A DNA stretch of 9,169 nt from Candidatus Mediterraneibacter gallistercoris (GTDB lineage: Bacteria > Bacillota_A > Clostridia > Lachnospirales > Lachnospiraceae), in contig DWWI01000219.1 of NCBI GenBank assembly GCA_019119745.1, forward strand, positions 1 through 9,169, in the 5' to 3' direction. A program made the translations under genes and the position numbers. The first letter of the stretch is position 1. Every line of letters begins with the position of its first letter. This document shows, piece by piece, positions 5,326 through 9,169 of this stretch. Below the pieces are notes generated by a model that did not search any database, had not been told where the DNA came from, and saw only the letters and a list, made by a program, of their open reading frames with translations.

Positions 5326-5766
5326 TTATGTCAGTTGTTTTTCCATGTAGACGCAGGTGAAAGTCTCTCCATGTATCACTCTGTCAGGATATGCGGTATA
5401 TCCCAGTTTTTCATAAAAACCGATGGCTGTATCCCGGCTTTCGAGCACGGTTTTTGTACAGCCGAGCTCGAACGTCCATTTTTCCGCTTCCAGCACTGCC
5501 TGCCGTCCCAGCCCTCTGCCGCGGTACTCAGGGAGTACGACGACGCGTCCAAGCATCATGGCTTTATTGCCGTATTCGTATAACCGGCAGGTTGCAACCG
5601 GGAAATCATCATCCAGCAGGACGATATATTTGGCATCCGGTGTATCGTGCTCGTCAAATTCCTCGCGCAGAGTGATGTGATACTGTCTTGCCATTGCCTG
5701 AATCCGCACATAATATGCACCTGCATGCTGCCAAGTCTCGACAGCCCGTATAACCTGTATACTCAT
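5326..5766 (-). CDS. GNAT-family N-acetyltransferase within the V-ATPase operon
   Basis: This encodes 146 residues, a complete single GNAT domain that moves an acetyl group from acetyl-CoA to an amine. Motif A is VVVLPEYRGRGLGRQAV (75-91), with the RGRGLG pyrophosphate loop at 82-87; motif B is GFYEKLGY (116-123). A C-terminal strand (FTCVYMEK) completes the fold. No signal peptide is present. The substrate cannot be told: candidates range from small amines or antibiotics to protein N-termini or lysines. The start ATG is 6 nt after the atpB stop. Its ribosome-binding site GAGGAA is made of the last two atpB codons, so the two genes are likely translationally coupled. Being locked between atpB and the FakA-like ORF suggests co-expression with the ATPase, but not necessarily action on it. 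Confidence 0.9.
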   Translation of the reverse strand: MSIQVIRAVETWQHAGAYYVRIQAMARQYHITLREEFDEHDTPDAKYIVLLDDDFPVATCRLYEYGNKAMMLGRVVVLPEYRGRGLGRQAVLEAEKWTFELGCTKTVLESRDTAIGFYEKLGYTAYPDRVIHGETFTCVYMEKQLT

Positions 5767-5772
5767 TTATTT

Positions 5773-7158
5773 CTATTCCTCAGACATCGGCTTATAGTAT
5801 TTATCCAGTATCTTCGTATCCACTCTGTCGAGCTCTTCTTTCGGAAGCCGGCCGAGAAGTTCCCAGCCAAGATCCAGAGTCTCTTCCATACTCCGGTTTT
5901 CTTCTACGCCCTGTCCGATATATCTCTCTTCGAATTCTTTTCCGAATTCCAGATATTTCTTGTCGATCGGAGAGAGCTCATCCTCGCCGATTACGGAGGC
6001 GAGATTTCTCGCATCGCCAACTTTAGCATAGGCGGAGAAGAGCTGGTTGGCCAGATCCTGATGATCCTCCCTTGTATAGCCTTCGCCGATACCGTCTTTC
6101 ATCAGACGGGAAAGGGACGGAAGGATATTGATAGGCGGATAGATGGACTGTCCGTGAAGCGGGCGGTCCAGCACAATCTGTCCCTCGGTAATATATCCGG
6201 TCAGGTCAGGGATAGGATGTGTGATGTCATCGTTGGGCATGGTCAGGATCGGAAGCTGTGTTACCGAGCCGTTTACGCCCTCCACAATTCCCGCACGCTC
6301 GTAAATGGTAGCCAGTTCACTGTACAGATATCCAGGATATCCTTTACGGCTGGGGATCTCTCCTTTGGAAGAGGATACTTCACGCATTGCCTCGGCAAAG
6401 GAAGTCATATCTGTCAGGATCACAAGGATATGCATGTTCTGTTCAAATGCAAGATACTCCGCAACCGTAAGAGCTACTTTTGGTGTGATCAGACGCTCTA
6501 CTACAGGATCATTTGCAAGATTCAGGAACATTGCGACATGGTCTGCAACACCGCTCTCCTCAAATGTATTGCGGAAAAAGTCAGCGACATCATGTTTTAC
6601 ACCCATTGCGGCAAACACAATGGCAAACTGTTCATCAGAGCCTTCGCCCAGGGATGCCTGTTTTACAATCTGTGCGGCGAGCTGATCGTGAGGAAGTCCG
6701 TTTCCGGAGAAGATAGGGAGCTTCTGTCCACGGATCAGCGTGGTAAGTCCGTCGATGGCGGAGATGCCGGTATGGATATAGTTTCGGGGATATTCTCTGC
6801 GCACGGGATTCAGGGGAAGCCCGTTTACATCCCTCTTAAGTGTAGAGACGATCGGTCCCAGATCATCGATGGGCTGTCCGATGCCGTTAAACGTACGACC
6901 CAGCATATCCGGAGAGAGCGCGATTTCCATCGGATGTCCGGTAAGCTTGGTGTGTGTATTTTTAAGAGACATATTTTCAGAACCTTCAAACACCTGTATG
7001 ACGGCCTTGTCTTCATAGATCTCTACGATACGTCCGATTTTGTGCTCGGTTCCTTCCACGACGAATTCCACGATTTCATCGTAAAACGCGTCCTGCACGC
7101 CCTCGAGAGCGATCAGAGGTCCGTTGATGCTGCTTAAGCCTAAATATTCAATTGACAT
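5773..7158 (-). CDS. atpB: V-type ATPase subunit B (non-catalytic, regulatory)
   Basis: This encodes 461 residues, normal length. Subunit B alternates with A in the V1 head and shapes the nucleotide sites without hydrolysing ATP. The usual P-loop is replaced by FSGNGLPHD (150-158), which lacks the GKT lysine, as typical for B subunits. A beta-barrel domain covers about 1-75, the nucleotide-binding-like domain about 76-365, with conserved [16 protein letters not shown] (248-263) and RKGYPGYLY (271-279), and a C-terminal helical bundle about 366-461. The ATG is preceded by AAGGAGGA, which overlaps the atpA stop region 15 nt upstream. It is co-transcribed with atpA and followed 6 nt later by the GNAT gene. 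Whether the complex pumps H+ or Na+, or works as synthase or hydrolase, cannot be seen without subunit K. Confidence 0.98.
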   Translation of the reverse strand: MSIEYLGLSSINGPLIALEGVQDAFYDEIVEFVVEGTEHKIGRIVEIYEDKAVIQVFEGSENMSLKNTHTKLTGHPMEIALSPDMLGRTFNGIGQPIDDLGPIVSTLKRDVNGLPLNPVRREYPRNYIHTGISAIDGLTTLIRGQKLPIFSGNGLPHDQLAAQIVKQASLGEGSDEQFAIVFAAMGVKHDVADFFRNTFEESGVADHVAMFLNLANDPVVERLITPKVALTVAEYLAFEQNMHILVILTDMTSFAEAMREVSSSKGEIPSRKGYPGYLYSELATIYERAGIVEGVNGSVTQLPILTMPNDDITHPIPDLTGYITEGQIVLDRPLHGQSIYPPINILPSLSRLMKDGIGEGYTREDHQDLANQLFSAYAKVGDARNLASVIGEDELSPIDKKYLEFGKEFEERYIGQGVEENRSMEETLDLGWELLGRLPKEELDRVDTKILDKYYKPMSEE

Positions 7159-7173
7159 GATATTCGGTCCTCC

Positions 7174-8940
7174 TTATGCGTTTTTCTCCAGCACTCTCTG
7201 ATAGAATGCGTCAATATCACGGCGGTACTGGGCGAACATTTCCGGCCGGTCATTAGGAACATCATACTTAATGGCAATGACACGGTCAAATATATTCTCT
7301 GACTTCAGCACGGACATAGGGTGCCCCATTGTGACGAGTGTGCGCGCCTGTTTATAGAGATACAGGATTGTGTCCATCATGAGGAACTGTTTCTCCATGG
7401 ATACACAGGTATCATCCTTGTGAAATGCATTCTGCTGCAGGAAACCGAGACGGATCACACGGGCAATCTCAAGAACCAGTTTCTGGTCGTCCGGGAGTAC
7501 GTCGCTTCCAATCAGTTTCACGATCTCCAACAGGCTGCTCTCCTGATTTAACAGTGCCATCAGACGGTTGCGGTAGTCCACAAATTTCGGCGATACATTG
7601 TCCTGATACCAGTGGCTTAAGTCGTTTAAGTATTCGCTGTAGCTGGTCAGCCAGTGAATTGCAGGGAAATGTCTGGAGTATGCGAGGCTCTTGTCCAGCC
7701 CCCAGAAACATCGTACAAAACGTTTGGTATTCTGTGTGACGGGTTCGGAGAAATCACCTCCCTGCGGAGAAACAGCTCCGATGATCGTTACGGAACCATC
7801 CGTGCCGTTTAAGTTGTGCATCATACCTGCACGCTCGTAGAATGCGGACAGTCGGGATGCCAGATAAGCGGGGAAACCTTCCTCGGCAGGCATTTCTTCC
7901 AGTCGTCCGGAGAGTTCGCGGAGCGCCTCGGCCCATCTTGATGTGGAGTCCGCCATAATAGCAACGTCATAGCCCATATCGCGGTAATATTCAGCCAGTG
8001 TAAGTCCGGTATAGATACTTGCCTCACGGGCTGCCACCGGCATGTTTGAAGTGTTGGCGATCAGAGTGGTACGGTCCATAAGAGGATTCCCTGTTCTCGG
8101 GTCGGTCAGTTCGCCGAACTCTTCGAGCACCTGAGTCATCTCATTTCCACGCTCTCCGCATCCGATATAGATGATGATATCAGCGTCAGCCCATTTTGCG
8201 ATCTGGTGCTGCATCATTGTCTTACCTGTTCCGAATCCGCCGGGGATGGCGGCTGTTCCGCCCTTGGCGATCGGAAACATGGTATCAACGATACGCTGTC
8301 CCGTTATAAGAGGCACGGAAGCCGGAAAACGGTGATGAGTCGGCCTGGGTACCCGGATAGGCCAGTGCTGGGTCATAGTCAGTTCTTTCGTACTTCCGTC
8401 CGGAAGCTCCAGCGTGATAAGTGTATCATCGATCGTATATTCTCCGTCTGCGACAACGGATGTCACAGTACCTTCTACTTCGGGTGGCACCATGCATTTG
8501 TGCACGATCGCACGTGTCTCAGGTACTTCGGCAATAATGTCGCCCCCGTGGAGATACTGTCCTTTCTCTACTGTGATATGTGTCTGCCATTTTTTCTGTT
8601 TGTCAAGAAAATCCACGCTGACACCGCGGGTAATAAAAGCACCGGCGGAATCTGCGATACGTTCCAGCGGCCGCTCAATGCCATCGAAGATATTATTCAG
8701 GATACCCGGAGCAAGAGTTACTGAGACAGCGTTTCCGCTGGCTACGACTTCCTCGCCGGGACGAAGTCCTGACGTCTCTTCATATACCTGGATCGTTGTT
8801 CTGTCTTTATCAAGTGCGATGACCTCGCCTACAAGCTTCTGTTCTCCTACATAGACCATTTCGGACATGCGGAACCCTGTGTTTCCTTTCAGATAGATGA
8901 CAGGCCCGTTGATCCCATAGATTTTTCCGGTTTTAAGCAA
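7174..8940 (-). CDS. atpA: V-type ATPase catalytic subunit A
   Basis: Subunit A binds and hydrolyses (or makes) ATP in the V1 head. The protein has 588 residues. Motifs from the chosen start are the Walker A GGFGTGKT (234-241), GERGNE with the catalytic Glu at 263 (262-267), [13 protein letters not shown] (330-342) and [12 protein letters not shown] (394-405). The A-specific non-homologous insert lies at about 105-190. The frame also allows a GTG at 8949 (591 residues), but the Shine-Dalgarno AGGAGG (8954-8949) overlaps that GTG. The TTG at 8940 is 8 nt beyond the AGGAGG, ideal spacing, and gives the family-like start [14 protein letters not shown] therefore chose TTG. This start overlaps the end of the upstream E gene by 8 nt, consistent with translational coupling. 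atpB follows 15 nt downstream. Confidence 0.97.
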   Translation of the reverse strand: MLKTGKIYGINGPVIYLKGNTGFRMSEMVYVGEQKLVGEVIALDKDRTTIQVYEETSGLRPGEEVVASGNAVSVTLAPGILNNIFDGIERPLERIADSAGAFITRGVSVDFLDKQKKWQTHITVEKGQYLHGGDIIAEVPETRAIVHKCMVPPEVEGTVTSVVADGEYTIDDTLITLELPDGSTKELTMTQHWPIRVPRPTHHRFPASVPLITGQRIVDTMFPIAKGGTAAIPGGFGTGKTMMQHQIAKWADADIIIYIGCGERGNEMTQVLEEFGELTDPRTGNPLMDRTTLIANTSNMPVAAREASIYTGLTLAEYYRDMGYDVAIMADSTSRWAEALRELSGRLEEMPAEEGFPAYLASRLSAFYERAGMMHNLNGTDGSVTIIGAVSPQGGDFSEPVTQNTKRFVRCFWGLDKSLAYSRHFPAIHWLTSYSEYLNDLSHWYQDNVSPKFVDYRNRLMALLNQESSLLEIVKLIGSDVLPDDQKLVLEIARVIRLGFLQQNAFHKDDTCVSMEKQFLMMDTILYLYKQARTLVTMGHPMSVLKSENIFDRVIAIKYDVPNDRPEMFAQYRRDIDAFYQRVLEKNA

Positions 8941-9169
8941 TGCCGTCACCTCCTAAAAACATAAATTTGTCGTATTCATTGCGTAATTGCGTCTTAAATG
9001 AGTTGTCTATGAGGATGTTGCGAGAGCGGATGACTGCGCGCACGCCGCCGATAAAGTCTTCTGCACTGACTGTCAGGTGGACTCTGGTGGCGTCCTCAAG
9101 GTCGGAACGTTTTTTCTCGTCCGATGGGTTGATATAGATTACAACGGGATCTTCTCCGGCGTAATGGAC
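8933..9169 (-). CDS. atpE: V-type ATPase subunit E, C-terminal part (gene continues beyond window)
   Basis: Only the last 78 residues are in the window, read from the right edge to the TAA at 8935-8933. The end FIGGVRAVIRSRNILIDNSF (39-58 of the visible part) followed by LRNEYDKFMF matches the conserved C-terminal domain of V-type subunit E, where a GG...R..ILIDN motif precedes the final helix. Subunit E forms the peripheral stalk that holds the A3B3 head still against rotor torque. Its 3' end overlaps atpA by 8 nt (17 nt if atpA began at GTG), and the atpA Shine-Dalgarno lies inside its coding sequence. The N-terminal coiled-coil half is outside the window. Confidence 0.88.
   Translation of the reverse strand, partial: VHYAGEDPVVIYINPSDEKKRSDLEDATRVHLTVSAEDFIGGVRAVIRSRNILIDNSFKTQLRNEYDKFMFLGGDGIA

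Noticed and set aside
5647..7137. 496-codon plus-strand frame opposite atpB
   Set aside because: atpB is unmistakable on the other strand; this frame has no family features and no ribosome-binding site.

Overview
The window fits a low-to-mid GC member of the Clostridia, most likely a Lachnospiraceae gut commensal. This rests on the combination of a V-type ATPase operon, a two-domain BirA, a small acidic protein resembling DUF6145, and an Rpn-family protein, all with strong Shine-Dalgarno sequences. The assignment is inferred from protein character; no rRNA or tRNA gene is present.

Layout. (1) Positions 1-1318, plus strand: the 3' part of a radical SAM/SPASM-like enzyme gene. Its frame is open to the left edge, so the true start lies outside. 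(2) 1319-1616: non-coding, with a terminator-like hairpin, a 12-bp direct repeat and a good extended -10 promoter for the next gene. (3) 1617-3027, plus strand: birA (biotin-protein ligase/repressor), then a 114-residue acidic protein of unknown function. (4) 3028-3275: AT-rich non-coding DNA with a candidate promoter (TATAAT box), a 16-bp hairpin and two perfect palindromes. This looks like a long structured leader. (5) 3276-4340, plus strand: an Rpn-family PD-(D/E)XK nuclease with a ten-unit 12-bp tandem repeat near its 3' end and a plausible internal start for a separately made C-terminal protein. (6) 4360-4387: one hairpin that can terminate both convergent units. (7) 4370-9169, minus strand: part of a V-type ATPase operon, read right to left as E (partial), A, B, GNAT acetyltransferase, a lone FakA middle domain, and D.

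The V-ATPase genes encode soluble V1 parts: the catalytic A and regulatory B subunits, the rotor shaft D and the peripheral stalk E. Spacing is tight (8-nt overlap E/A, 15 nt A-B, 6 nt B-GNAT, 28 nt and 43 nt after that), so one transcript is likely, ending at the bidirectional terminator. Two non-ATPase genes lie between B and D.

The two most interesting points are the Rpn gene as a possible gene-within-gene toxin-antitoxin defence locus, and the two extra ORFs in the ATPase operon. The second of these is an isolated piece of fatty acid kinase FakA that keeps its HxH pair but has lost the family's metal-binding cysteine. Neither can be proved from sequence alone.
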